Counted from the stretch's first letter, positions 44,131 through 55,978 are shown. The stretch: DNA of 64,000 nt from Onchidella celtica (GCA_963931925.1 OZ007580.1:8850001-8914000), one strand, 5' to 3'. A program made the numbers and translations. Notes: generated by a model from the letters alone, not told the origin.

Positions 44131-44689
44131 ACCATAAGAGAAGAAAAGAGACGGCAGAGACAAGCACGAACAAAGACGGGGTTTCACAGTCACAGCTGAA
44201 AACATGAAAGTTCATAAGTCATGACCGATAGAAGAGAATGGAACATGAGAATATAGCGGTGCGCTCATAATAATGATAATAAGACGAAGAAGAAGAAAAA
44301 GAATAATAACAATAATAAAAAAAAAACTCAAAATAATAATAGTAATATGATACAAGGGGTTGATAAGATGAAATGGAATGGAATCGGTGAAATCGTACTC
44401 CATGTCATTAGGAAATCTACCTGTCCGACTGATTACCGGTACTTATCCATTTCAATTACGATATGACCGAGGTTTCTCTATCTCAGGAGTCTTTCTTTTC
44501 TTTCCTGCAGTCTTTCGTTCTATTTATATATAATTTTTGTCCTCACGATTTTCCCTGAAGGAAACTCAGATAAGTACTTATGCTCGGAGGTGGACCTGAC
44601 CCCCATCATGAATAGCGTACATTGAGGGGGAGAAGTCAAGAGAGCGTGCGCGCACTTTTCAATTATAGTAATGAATTAATAAAATATTA
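44131..44689. other. unassigned stretch
   Basis: No gene recognised; 44584-44690 weakly resembles 4064-4180. Confidence 0.35.
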
Positions 44690-45015
44690 TTTTTTTTTAA
44701 AACACAGAAAAACTGTGGGGTCGCAGCAAGGCTTCAAGCCAAGTCAAAAATTCGCAAACAAGAAAAAGTAGCAAAGCTTCGAGTGCCCAGCAAGAAATGA
44801 TACCCAAACGCTACAATAAAACGTAAGTTATAAGACAAGACAGAAAATACAAAAAACGCACAGAAAAAAGGGAACACATAAAATAGTGATGTTTCGGTAA
44901 TTTCTGCTCCCCCTTTTTCTTTGCGTTTCATTGTATCGCGTGGGTATTATTTCTCACGCGAGGCTTTGCTATATACCACTTTTTTCTTTTTGCCAATTTC
45001 TGACCAATGCATTAA
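44690..45015. repeat. dispersed repeat family R, two inverted copies
   Basis: 44690-44835 on the minus strand (TTTTATTGTAGCGTTTGGGT, GGCTTGAAGCCTTGCTGCGA) and 44915-45015 on the plus strand (TTTGCGTTTCATTGTATCGC, TTCTTTTTGCCAATTTCTGA) face each other about 80 bp apart, so this family may have a foldback form. Confidence 0.55.
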
Positions 45016-45049
45016 CAAGTTCACTTTCGTAATGTTTTCTTTTAACAAC

Positions 45050-45118
45050 AATCAAAACAAGAAAAGCGAGGTGTAAATGCCAAGGGCAGTGAAACCTCCT
45101 GAACTAGAAACCTAAACA
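45050..45118 (+). mobile_element. SINE 3' tail fragment (type I)
   Basis: AAGCGAGGTGTAAATGCCAA, then GGGCAGTGAAACCTCCTGAA. The SINE core is missing upstream. Confidence 0.65.
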
Positions 45119-45169
45119 CCAACAATTCTGTCATGAAAATATCACGGCCTGTTTCAAATACCTTGGACA

Positions 45170-46012
45170 GAGTGAAAAAGGGGATGGGAAGAGAGAAATA
45201 TAAAGGGATGGGAAGAGAGAAATATAAAGGGGTGGGAAGAGAGAAATATAAAGGGGTGGGAAGAGAGAAATATAAAGGGGTGGGAAGAGAGAAATATAAA
45301 GGGATGGGAAGAGAGAAATATAAAGGGTGGGAAGAGAGAAATATAAAGGGGATGGGAAGAGAGAAATATAAAGGATGGGAAGAGAGAAATATAAAGGGGT
45401 GGGAAGAGAGAAATATAAAGGGGATGGGAAGAGAGAAATATAAAGGGATGGGAAGAGAGAAATATAAAGGGGATGGGAAGAGAGAAATATAAAGGGGATG
45501 GGAAGAGAGAAATATAAAGGGGATGGGAAGAGAGAAATATAAAGGGGGTGGGAAGAGAGAAATATAAAGGGGATGGGAAGAGAGAAATATAAAGGGGGTG
45601 GGAAGAGAGAAATATAAAGGATGGGAAGAGAGAAATATAAAGGATGGGAAGAGAGAAATATAAAGGGGTGGGAAGAAAGAAATATAAAGGATGGGAAGAG
45701 AGAAATATAAAGGACGGGAAGAGAGAAATATAAAGGATGGGAAGAGAGAAATATAAAGGGATGGGAAGAGAGAAATATAAAGGATGGGAAGAGAGAAATA
45801 TAAAGGATGGGAAGAGAGAAATATAAAGGATGGGAAGAGAGAAATATAAAGGGGATGGGAAGAGAGAAATATAAAGGGATGGGAAGAGAGAAATATAAAG
45901 GGGTGGGAAGAGAGAAATATAAAGGGGATGGGAAGAGAGAAATATAAAGGGATGGGAAGAGAGAAATATAAAGGGGTGGGAAGAGAGAAATATAAAGGGA
46001 TGGGAAGAGAGA
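45170..46012 (+). repeat. about 25-bp minisatellite, roughly 33 copies
   Basis: Units GGGAAGAGAGAAATATAAAG followed by GAT, GGAT, GGGAT, GGGT or similar; the unit is 23-26 bp. Length variation is confined to the G/T-containing linker. The long Phe/Leu/Ser-Pro frames on the minus strand are read-through. Confidence 0.95.
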
Positions 46013-46026
46013 CAGAGAAATAATAC

Positions 46027-46449
46027 CCGGGCAGTGCAGGCATGTTGGAAAGTGGATTTTTCTCATATTTTCAAGTCCCTGGTCCTATTGGGGGGGTAGG
46101 ATCGAGTAGTTCTTGGAAATTGGATTTTTCTCATATTTTCAAGTCCCTGGCCCTATTGGGGGGGGGGGGTAGGATCGAGTACCTAGTCTTCTCGGATAAG
46201 GACGAAAAAATTCGGAGGGCCCGTGTGCACGTTGCGCACGTTAAAGATACCTTGGCAGTTGGAAATCGTAAAGAGCAGGCCGAAAGGCCGCTGCCCGGGC
46301 AAAATTGAAATTAATAGATTAAAAATTTATCCATATCATCTCTCCCCCCCCCCCCCCCCCCCCCGCGCCAGAACAAGAAATAATAAAACAAGTAAAGTGA
46401 GGTGTAAATGCCAAGGGCAGCGAAACCTCCTAAAATAAAGAGCTCAAAT
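46027..46449 (+). mobile_element. 5'-truncated SINE with internal duplication and 14-bp target duplication
   Basis: Starts inside the tRNA-like head at CCGGGCAGTGCAGGCATG. It has two copies of the 67-68-bp segment (TTGGATTTTTCTCATATTTT), the core, a poly-C run at about 46343-46364 and the type I tail ending CTAAAATAAAGAGCTCAAAT. CAGAGAAATAATAC flanks it exactly at 46013-46026 and 46450-46463. The 5' truncation with target duplication is the mark of LINE-driven insertion. Confidence 0.9.
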
Positions 46450-46463
46450 CAGAGAAATAATAC

Positions 46464-47734
46464 AAGATGGGCAATGTCAAGGATGGGCTGACGGAGACAT
46501 TATATGGGATGAGCGGAGTGAACAAAATAGAGCACCGGCACAGAACTAAAAGAAAGAAAAAACGGATGAGCAAGGTGAAAAATATACAGAAAAATAAAAG
46601 AAAGACAAGAGATGGCAGACACAGCATCCTAGTTCAAGAGCACTTGCATACAAACTGCTGACACTTTCATTCATACAAGTGCCAGAGTCGTGCCCTGAAC
46701 AGTCTTCTGTGAACGTGTGATCCAGCTCACTTCCAGGCGCCCACAGCGTCACGCACAGAAACTTCAGCACGGGGTAGGAAATCAGCCTCGGGGTAAAAAA
46801 AATTATGCAACATCATAGATAAAACTGATGGATGGGTAAGGTAAGAAGATGGTAATAGGTTCATCAAGCAGGCGGTTTCAGACCAGTGCGAAATGAGTTG
46901 CCTGGGGGGTGAGAATTGAAATATCAGCCAAATGCTCACTGTGACTGACTGATTGGCTGGTTAGCCGTCCTATGGATTTACACGTGACTGTCGACGAATT
47001 TTTGTTTGATTTATTGACTGACGGAGCAACTGTCCGCGATCCGGTCTACTGAGTGACTGAAATTCATATTATTTATACAACGAGCCCTTAGTTCTTGTCT
47101 GTTCCAACCCCACTTTTTGCACAGCTGAGAAATTCGACGTTACACGTTTGCGGCTTTAGTATTATGATAAGGAGAATAAATCGAACGATCAAGTAGATGT
47201 CTCTTATTGATTTGCGTATTCGTTCGGTGGGACAAGCCCACCCGCGTCACCCCTCCCGACCGTATTCTTCCTGTTCACCCAATTCGCCTCATATTTTCTC
47301 TGAATCATCTTAGTGCTCTGTCTCTCCCTAAGCGTCTACTTATTTCTACCCCCTTGTCCGGTTCCATGTCAATGCCAGCACTTAGTTCAGTGAAGAAGGT
47401 GACAGCTAGAATAAAGAGGTGAGACAATAATTACAGCACCATTGCCAACCTACCAACTCCATGCCTGTCTCGAGGATCTCAAATTCTGGAAGCTGCAGGG
47501 ATCCCAACTTGGCAATGAATGAAGATGCGCCGATAAAGCTGTGGACACTCACAGATAGAGATCACACAACGATAGATCGAGAACACAAGAAAAATGTTTC
47601 AGCCTAACATTCAAGGTCACCAAATCCAAAGGCTGCAGGAAGCTCTCGTTCGGCAGGTGGTCAGCTCCACAATTTTTGAAACAAGCTGTTGTTAGGCGTG
47701 GCCAGCTCAGACAGTTTCTGCAAGGTGCTGCTGT
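46464..47734. other. unassigned stretch
   Basis: No gene recognised; short frames only. Confidence 0.4.
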
Positions 47735-47900
47735 TAAGCGTGGTCAGTCAGCTCAGAGCATTAGTTGTCTCCGTGCAGAACAGATGGTAAGCCAGAAAAC
47801 GTATATCATGAAGAATCGAAACGTGGTCAGTCAGCTCAGATCATTATTTATTGTCTCCGTGCAGAACAGATGGTAAGCCAGAAAACGTATGCCATGAACA
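47735..47900 (+). repeat. 83-bp tandem duplication
   Basis: GTGGTCAGTCAGCTCAGA...GTCTCCGTGCAGAACAGATG...AGCCAGAAAACGTAT occurs twice, starting at 47739 and 47822, with a small insertion in the second. A weaker third relative (GTGGCCAGCTCAGACAG) lies just upstream. Confidence 0.8.
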
Positions 47901-48866
47901 TGAAGAATCGTTAATGTTAGGACAAACATGTGACATGGTCTAGGTGCGGTGAGTCAAAATCGTCAATATTGAGCCCACTGTCAAGTCTTGGCAATTAATT
48001 TGGCTGTTTTATTCAATCATCAAGCTTAAATTCAAGATAAAAAGCAGACTCCTAGGTTTCCAAGAAGGAGCAACTGCTCAAAATCAATACATAAAGTGAG
48101 ATATGAAAGCTCATTTCATTTTCATGCCAGCTGCAAGATTAATTTTTTCCAGATCTGGCTTAAAGTCCTTAATAAACAAAATGAACTACGGTATTGCTTG
48201 AACTCACAATGAAACTTTCACACGGAAATAACACAATATTATTAACTTATTATCATTATGATCACTGTATTTCACCACAAAAACGGTTCCGCCAAGTGCA
48301 ATCTTTCTTTCACAAAAACCTTGGAAGAGGTCGTGTGTTATTTTTTTTTTTTTTTAACTTTCAGGGGTGAATATGAAAAAAAAAAAATGAGGTACTTCGA
48401 CGATCAATCCACCACGTTCAAACCAGGGGGGGGGGGGGGGGGGGAGAGAATTTGTTGTTTTTCATTTCTGTAGCTGATAACACAAGAACAAGAAGCAACC
48501 AATGGCCCATCTTTCCTGCCAGCAAACAGACCGCCCACCAGAGTCCGCAGTATCACACGCAACACTATTATAATTATAATGTAAAATGTTGCAGCTCAGA
48601 CTACCAACATTTGATCATTTCTCCTGCCCAGGAAATGACAAAACAAGACCAGAAAAGACGATCTATAATCTATTATGAATAAACGTGTCAAATCTCGGAT
48701 TACTTCTTTTCATGCTTGAAACCACCAAAACAACAATGAAATAAATAAGCGGCTGCACATAAATCGGTCAAGCCTCAAGGTATCAATTAATTTTTTTCAC
48801 TGGTTCTTTTCGTTTCTCTGGGCTATAAAATTCTTATAGCTCTAGGGAGAGATTCGACCGGCGCTG
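47901..48866. other. unassigned stretch
   Basis: Contains poly-T (about 48340-48355) and poly-G (about 48426-48444) runs; no gene recognised. Confidence 0.4.
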
Positions 48867-48978
48867 CACGGAGAGGATGCCGTGTCTGCTCCAGTTGTAA
48901 CTGGGCTGCAATAACACAAAGGCAAATTTCCCAAATGGGATTAAAGAAGTAGATCTATACAAAATACAAATACAAATG
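48867..48978 (+). mobile_element. SINE 3' tail (type II), 5'-truncated
   Basis: GCGCTGCACGGAGAGGATG, GTAACTGGGCTGCAATAACA and GGCAAATTTCCCAAATGGGA, ending in ATACAAAATACAAATACAAA. Same tail as at 15080 and 26155. Confidence 0.6.
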
Positions 48979-49269
48979 TTCCTCTGGGGTAACTTCCTTT
49001 ACCATAAACGAACAACGAACAACACGCACTTGCCCGTTAGTCGGTTAAGCTTTGAATTGATTGTTGACTGCGTTTGTTCGTGTCGAACACAGAGGCCGAT
49101 AACTATTACGGTAGCCACACAAAGGCCACCGAATTCGGTCACCGAGCCACTAGGCGCTTTAGGTGAGAAGAATTGCACTTTTATAATTTCAACAACTGCA
49201 CACAGAGCCCACCTAGATTCGATCCGTTTATGTAGTGCAATTCTTCCCACCTAAAGCGCCTAATGGCTT

Positions 49270-50468
49270 GTAAGGGTGTGCGAATCCAAAAATTTCGGAC
49301 TCGATTCCGGAATCGAGTAATAACAAAAGGAGTCGAATAATTACTCGAGTAAGTACTCGATTCCCAAGGTGCCAGGAATCGAGTAATTACTCGAGTAATT
49401 ATACTAACGAGAACTTGTTATTCAATTTTTTTTGCATGGCAAATGTTGGTGTTGCTATTGTTTTAACTTCAGTACTGTTGTTGCTGTAGCTGTTGGTGGT
49501 GGTGGTGGTAGTGGTGGTTTGTGGTGATAATAATGCACTACTGCTGCAATTATTGTTTTAACATTGTTGTTATTGCTGCTAATGCTGTTGTTATCGCTGC
49601 TGCTGCTGTTGTTGTTGTTGTTGCCACTGCTGTTTCACCACTGCTGCTGTTGTTGTATTTGTTGTTGTTGTTGCTGTTGCTGCTGTTGTTGTTGTTGTTG
49701 GTGTTGGTGGTGGTGGTACACTGAAAATAAAATGCATACCTAAAATTTATAACTGTGAACCTCAGAGAATGCACTTCATACATGAAGTTTGCTTGGGATC
49801 ATCATAGGTTCTTAATAGTCAGCAATTGAAAGTTGTTGGGTTTTTTTTTTCTTTCTTTTTTTTTTTTTTTGCTTTTCTTTGTTTTTTTTTTTTTTTTTTT
49901 TTACAACATATTGCTGTTTAGAAACAACAACATATTTACATTTTCTGCTGTCAATCTTGATCTCCTGCTGGATACCAGTTCTCCGGCAGCAGAAAACAAT
50001 CTCTCTGATGGGACGGAGGATGCTGGAATGTTGTTTGTTGTTGTTGATTGGTTGGTTGATTGGTTGGTTGTGGTGATGATGGTGGCGATGTTGTTGCTGT
50101 TGTTGTAAACTATAACAACTTGTGTGAGCTAAGGCTAGCATTGAGTGTTTCTTTTGAAATCGAAACCACCGTAAATTCTTGGAATTCTAAGAGTAGTTTC
50201 ACTTTCAGTTCTGTTGCCGTCGGTTTCCACTTGCTGTACTCACCCAGCACGTGTGGTTGTGGTGGTGGTGTGGTGATTTGACGTGCTTTCAGTGTAATTT
50301 TTTGCCCAATTTGTGTATGGGACTCGAGTCCTTTACCGAGGAGTCGAGTCCGGAATCGGTTTGTTGGAATCGAGTCCAGAATCGAGTATTTGATTGGAGA
50401 CTCGGGTCCGGAATCGCCGCAGTTAAGAATCGAGTACTCAATTCCGGAATCGTTACTCGCACACCCGT
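49270..50468. mobile_element. hAT-like non-autonomous element
   Basis: Ends GTAAGGGTGTGCGAATCC and (reverse complement) ACGGGTGTGCGAGTAACG. TAATGGCTTG lies at 49261-49270 and 50468-50477, giving an 8-10 bp target duplication that overlaps the element edges. Subterminal regions carry many CGATTCCGGAATCGAGTA-type motifs in both orientations (49295-49400 and 50320-50455). The interior contains GTT/GCT repeats and a long poly-T; no transposase seen. Confidence 0.65.
49497..49722. repeat. GTT/GCT/GGT trinucleotide tract
   Basis: Mixed GTT, GCT and GGT trinucleotides. A second, shorter tract lies at 50030-50108 and a poly-T block at about 49841-49903. Open frames (Val/Leu-rich) are repeat-derived. 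Confidence 0.9.
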
Positions 50469-50585
50469 AATGGCTTGGTGACCGAATTCGGTGGCCTTTG
50501 TGTGGCTACCCTTAGGCTGGCGGGACACGAAATCAAGTCTGGATTACGTTTGTTTTGACTCAGCGCTCGAGGTCTGTCTCTTGGC

Positions 50586-50915
50586 TGCTGTTATAAGTGC
50601 GTACGTACCCAAAGCGTTTTGCACTAGGGGCACGTACGTGTACGTACCTATCCCTAACCACGTCCTTACCCTCAACCCTAAATCGTATCCCTAACCCTTC
50701 CCCTTACCCTATCAACCCCCCCCCCCCCAAAAAAAAAAAACATGAGGAAAACAAAAAGAAATCTCAAAGAATGATTAATTATAATTAATTAAGGCTGTTG
50801 TCAAGAAGCATTTCGGGAGGCGCTCTCTGGAGGCACAATGGGATTTAAAATGCGTATCCCTAGCGCAAAAAAAACAAAAGAAAAAAAGTTGGGGGGACCT
50901 ACGTACTTGTAACCA
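50586..50915. mobile_element. TIR element, family G copy 6
   Basis: TGCTGTTATAAGTGCGTACG at the left and (reverse complement) GGTTACAAGTACGTAGGTCC at the right. GCACTAGGGGCACGTACG, CCTATCCCTAACCACGTCC, TAATTAATTAAGGCTGTTG and CCCTAGCGCAAA are all present. One of the best-preserved copies. Confidence 0.8.
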
Positions 50916-51119
50916 AATTCTTGGAACAAAATTCACGACACTCTCAAAAAGAATTTAAAAGTTATTATGGGGAAAGCAGTAGCTGACCCCAATCTTGCAC
51001 CGCCCGAGGAAACTTCAGTTTTATGATATCGTCCACCGATTTTATCCCGTAATCGATTTCCAGGATGAAATAGTGAGTATGAGTACACTTAATCTATTAC
51101 ATATAAAATTTATAATATT

Positions 51120-51268
51120 ATCCTTACACCAGAAAATTGAAATTAATAGATTAAAATTTATCCATAATATCTCCCCCCCCCCCCCCCCCCCCGCCAGAAC
51201 AAGAAATAATAAAACAAGTAAAGTGAGGTGTAAATGCCAAGGGCAGCGAACCTCCTAAAATAAAGAAT
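51120..51268 (+). mobile_element. SINE 3' part (type I tail)
   Basis: AATTGAAATTAATAGATTAA, a poly-C run of about 20, then AAGTGAGGTGTAAATGCCAA and CAGCGAACCTCCTAAAATAA. The core is missing upstream. Confidence 0.7.
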
Positions 51269-51612
51269 TTGGGAAATTCGCCTTAACCCTCAAGCGCCCA
51301 GTGTATCATAATTTATTTGAAATAGGTCACATGGAGCCAAATTGCTCAATCTTTGATATACTTACTCTTCTAGTGTTATTATCGAACAATTTCTATAATT
51401 ACATATTTATATGTTTACCATAATCTGACTATTTAAAACCAGATCAGCATATTATTTCAGAAGTTCTGGGATTGGCAATTTTTGTCTGGGCACTAGAGGG
51501 TTTAGTGTCATTGCAGCCCAGTTGCAATTGGAGCAGGCACGTCGTCGCCACAGTGCAGCGCCGGCCGGCGGAGTGGTAGGCATAAGTCTTTTTATTTACT
51601 TTTGCCCGGGCA
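51269..51612 (-). mobile_element. SINE with type II tail, interrupted by a MITE
   Basis: On the minus strand, 51612-51505 reads GCCCGGGCAAAAG (end of the SINE core), then GCGCTGCACTGTGGCGACGA and AACTGGGCTGCAATGACACT. After the piggyBac-like MITE (51283-51504) the tail resumes with GGCGAATTTCCCAAATTC at 51282-51265. The MITE sits exactly at a former TTAA. Confidence 0.65.
51283..51504. mobile_element. piggyBac-like MITE, copy 2
   Basis: TTAA at 51283 and its one-base variant TTTA at 51501. Ends CCCTCAAGCGCCCAGTG and (reverse complement) CCCTCTAGTGCCCAGAC. The interior resembles 25710-25926. Its target is recognisable because it lies inside a SINE tail known from other copies. Confidence 0.7.
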
Positions 51613-52825
51613 TAATATAATATAATGTAATATAATATAATATAATATAATATCAGTAACAATAAGACAATTAACAGAGACAAACTCGTGTGTTGTTTTA
51701 ATCTTGCATCCACGACAATTTTACGTCTATATTTCTTCCGCTGAGAAACCATTAATTAATTGCTCTTCATAATAGGAACCACTCCATCTGTCAGGTATAA
51801 CACTCAATTCATACCACCCCCCCCCCTTCCCCCCACCCCCAGCCTCCCTTTTCAGTCCTTATTCCACAATTAATTTGACCCAAGGCGCGGCAATTTTCTC
51901 CTTGCTAATTGGTTCCCCCAGACTGAAGTGTGAAGTCACCACCTCTGGAGTGACCTACGGGGGATTTAAAATCTCCAAATTTGCCCCATCCGCCACCTGT
52001 AACTGTCTTGTCATTACCTTAATTAGAATAGCGAAAAAAAAAAAAAAAACCAAGGAAGAAAAATAAGTAAAATCGTCCTTGTGAAGGTATAACAGCCTAT
52101 CTCACTTTTCATACTTTTGAGGAAAAACTAATTTAACTCTTCTACCGAGGTGAAATATTTACTTTTCGGTGCCTGTGCGTGAATGCATTGTTGCGGGAGC
52201 GGATTGATGCATCTGCTTTGTTTAGGACTCACGACGGCTCAATAACTGTAAAAAAAAACATGACAAGTCAATGCAATTTTGGCCAAAGTCTGACTTACGA
52301 CTTTATGTGAGCACAATAAAGACATGGCTAAACTGATTAACTCCCCATCTGAGCCTCACTGCGGATCTAACATTTCTTTTCTGAAAATGACTTTACTGAA
52401 CGGAATTAGTTCCAGAAAATCGAGAAGAATAAAAATAACAATAGTCTAGTTTATAATACTATTATTTTTCTTTCCGCACAAATCAGTCCAGGCAATTATT
52501 TGTTCCAGGTATTCGATAAAAATGATAAAAATCTTGTTTATAAAGATTACAAAATACAAAAATATTATTATTTTTATCACCGCTGCTTTTTGTGTCCTGA
52601 AGCTCCTGATACATTGGAGCTTTTTCCTGACAATAGAATGATATGGACGAAAAAAAAACACAACCAACAACGAGACATTGCCTGTCAGTGTGACGAATTC
52701 TATCTGGGCAAATCTCAAGCTCCCATTGATGTTCTCTGAAGGTCGTGTCAACAAAAACAATTCATATCCTCAGATGGTCGAATGTCTACTCTACCAATTT
52801 GAGTCCGACGGATCGCATTTGGATT
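51613..52825. other. unassigned stretch
   Basis: Begins with a TATAA-type pentanucleotide run (about 51610-51650). Contains C-rich (51818-51841) and poly-A (52035-52050) tracts. No gene recognised. Confidence 0.4.
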
Positions 52826-52828
52826 TGA

Positions 52829-53012
52829 GATACCTTGGCAGTTAAAAATCGAGAAGAGCAGGCCGAACAAGGCCGCTGCCTGGGCAAAGTTCTAATAAAC
52901 GAATCCCAACCACAAAAGCACACAGAAATAAGGACGGACAAGAACAATATAAAGAAGAAAAGTGAGGTGTATATGTTAAGGGCAGCGAATCTCCAAAAAC
53001 AAAGACCTAAAA
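52829..53012 (+). mobile_element. SINE, 5'-truncated
   Basis: ATACCTTGGCAGTTAAAAAT, GAAGAGCAGGCCGAACAAGG, CCGCTGCCTGGGCAAAG, then the type I tail AAGTGAGGTGTATATGTTAA and GGGCAGCGAATCTCC. Confidence 0.75.
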
Positions 53013-55978
53013 CCAACAACTACTAAATCCTGAACCACGGACCACCCAGTGTGTAGGATAAGCTTTCTGTCTGAACTGTCCACGTGTGTAGCCATGCTGC
53101 ACTAACCGACACTGGTAAAACAACCAACATTTTAGAAGGTTTAAAGACACTAAATGGAGTACATAAGATGCTAAGATAAGCTCTCTTTATCGTTTATTGT
53201 TAGATGTTTACAATTTCTCAAGTGGAACCTTACACCTGGGTGTCTTTCTTGCAGACACTATGAAGGATGTCCACCATCACTGAAGTAACAGAACAGACAG
53301 AACAGCGTTTTGAGAAAAGTGACTTTGAGTTTGAGTTTAACCGTCGGTTTAACTTTGCGCTTTTCGCTGTTTTTTCGTTATCTTACTCTGGGCATAGTAT
53401 TCAGCTTCAGATTCTTACAAATAAGATCAAATAAAAGTGAAATTAAAGATCGACCGTGACAAGGCCTGTACTGTAGTGTATGTCTGTCTGTAAGATGATA
53501 AAAATCTGTTGATTTAACTTGTCGATGTCGGCTTCCGACAGAAACGACAAAACGCACTGCCAATCCACGTCGAAAAAAGAATTTCTTTCATGGATCCGCT
53601 GGCATAATGCCTTCTTCGGATACGCGCCCACACTGCTGAAATATGAATCATACTGTTTATGAATGTGAACTATTTGAATGTCATCTTATGGTTTAGGTCT
53701 TGTTTAGGGTATTATTACTGAAAGAGATTGGCTCACCAATTGTTGTTGTTGTTGTAGTTGTTGTTCTGATACAAGAAAGTGTTGGGCCTGATTTCAAGAA
53801 GAACACAAATGGCCAAAGTAAATCTGGCTTACGTCCTGACTTAGATCATCCTGGTTCGCACGGCCACGCAATATTTTTCGCCCAAGACTTCCTGGAAACA
53901 TTTTACATCGCGAAAGATAAACCATCAAAGATGTGTCGCACCTGGAGGACGTGGACGATACCACGCCCTCGGGCTCTGCCGATTTTTTCGGCCACTAAAT
54001 TCAGGATGGAAGTCTATGGGACAGTAAAGAATCTTAAATAATCAACATTGCTCTGGGGAAATTTGATTGAATGGAAATAAGAACGACTATTATCTAGCGT
54101 ATAATTATTTCCTACTGCTTCCCAAATGTCTTAAAAAGCTTAACTCCCATATTCAAAACACACTGCAGCTACAAAGTGCTCTGGTTTTGAAACCATATCT
54201 CATGTCAGCAAATAAGTTTGTTATTAATATTTACATTCATCTTTGCAGTTGAAGCGTTCAAAATGAAAACGTGTGAAATGAACAGTTTATACTTCTAAGA
54301 AACAACTTCACAAAAGACATTACTGAGGATCTCTTGCCACGTGATTCCCACCGTTTTTTGTCGTTGTTGTTGTTGTTTTCCCTAAATAACACCCAAAAAC
54401 CTACGATTTTCAACATCTTGAAGCGGTAACTGATATTTGATATCAAATTTGGAGAGCCATAAATTACTAATTAGGTCAAATCTCTACCCAGTAGGGTGAG
54501 ATTTTCACCCGTTTCTTTGATTGACGATTAATTGCAAACCACTCTCTGATTTTTCTTTTAAAAGTTTTGGATAAAGAATTCTATGTCTGAGTTGTAGGTC
54601 GGTCAATCAAAATGTTAGTTCCGGCCTTCACAATGTCCGGCTCACCACCACGGCTGCCAAAGGTTTACAGACATAAAAAAAAAAATGAGCTTGACTCGCT
54701 GGAATACTTTGAACACCACGACGATCTTTCACATTTTATGGTCGAGAGAAACCAACACTGAAATATTTAATCATTCCTCAAATTAAAACACACCAGAATC
54801 TGAAATAACAACGAAGACCAGGTCCTTGTCTTTGCCACAAACATTTCCCGGTAGGAACACGCTGCAGAATTCCTGTATTACATTAAAACAATCTAGCAAA
54901 GCCTTCAAAAGACTTCTTTCAATACTGTTTTCAACTGCTGATAAATTATAAATGCTTCCAGTTCTGGCGACTACACAGAAACATTAAAATCCAGTGTGTT
55001 TCTAATCTAAAACTTACACTTATGAAAACCAGTTCACAGATATTATAAATAATTATCAAAAATCTGTAACTTTATCTTAAAGACAAATGTCTCTTCCTTG
55101 AACACAGAAAGGAAAACTGTACTGAACTCGGCCATGTGTAGTCAGAACAGTAAGAAAGAAAGTGTACACAGATGCTCAATGTCATTGGCTGTTTCTAACA
55201 CACTGCCACACGGACAACTGGTCACATTTCTTCCAAATTTCCCCCGAACTGACAAGTTGATATGATGCATGAAACCAATTTTAGAGAAACCACCTGCATA
55301 CTTCAGACCAGCACAGACTGAGACAGATGGATGGCTTTCCATATCGCCGCCTACGTCATCTGGCTAAAGGTCGGCAAACATCCAGTAAACTTTGTTTAAA
55401 ATCATCGTTTACAACCCAGTTCAACAAGAAGATGGATGTTCTTCAATCTCCCTTTCACGTCACTGGATCCTTAAAAGACTTTGCTATGCAACATTAATGC
55501 CGGATCCCGTGCTAAATAAACGTGGAACATTAAGTTCCAGCTATGCCACAGCAGGTTTGGAAATGCCAAACTTGTCTTCACATTTAAGACGAAACGTGTA
55601 AACTTGACACTGTTTTGAAAACCATCAACCTCTGACAGATACCAGTATCACTACCGTTTACAAACATTTCACCGTGCCATAGTTCCAAACTGACTGAACA
55701 CAGGGGAATCGGGGTGAAAAGGGTGAAGATCACAGCGCTAAACTGATAATAATGTGACTAATGGAACTGCACAGCAAAACAAACAGAAATGAAAACACTT
55801 TCAAAGAAGAATCTCGTCCTTGACTACTGAAAGCCTGCCTACCTTCAGATCTACAAAATGAAAAAGTGACCACTATAAGCCCATTGCGGATATCGGCCAT
55901 TTTAGTTGTAAAGACCGACGCATAACAATGGCGATGGTAGCATTAATTTTGATTCGTTAGCTGATTTGCACTGCGAGC
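53013..55978. other. unassigned stretch (3 kb)
   Basis: The longest region without a recognised repeat or gene. The frame at 55142-55342 (minus) contains CPCGS...EHLC, faintly like a Cys-rich retrotransposon C-terminus; too short to call. A GTT run occurs at 53740-53765. Host regulatory or intronic sequence cannot be excluded. Confidence 0.4.

Larger units (their letters stand above)
49111..50509. mobile_element. palindromic element split by a hAT-like insertion
   Basis: Left arm 49111-49182 (GTAGCCACACAAAGGCCACC, GAATTCGGTCACCGAG, GCGCTTTAGGTG). Its inverted partner is in two pieces, 49233-49269 (AATTCTTCCCACCTAAAGCG) and 50478-50509 (GTGACCGAATTCGGTGGCC, TTTGTGTGGCTAC). Removing 49270-50468 and one target duplication restores a perfect-length arm, so this was a compact foldback element of about 200 bp before the second insertion. 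Confidence 0.75.

Noticed and set aside
45042-46066. Two frames of over 300 codons rich in Phe, Leu, Ser and Pro
   Set aside because: Translation of the 25-bp minisatellite; the two frames are the same array in different phases.
50640-50710. Telomere-like CCCTAAC repeats
   Set aside because: The CCTATCCCTAAC and CAACCCTAAAT segments are part of family G elements and not tandem telomeric repeats.
55142-55342. Retrotransposon C-terminal Cys-rich domain (CPCGS...EHLC)
   Set aside because: Only 66 codons, no final Cys at the expected place and no RT sequence upstream; chance is as likely.
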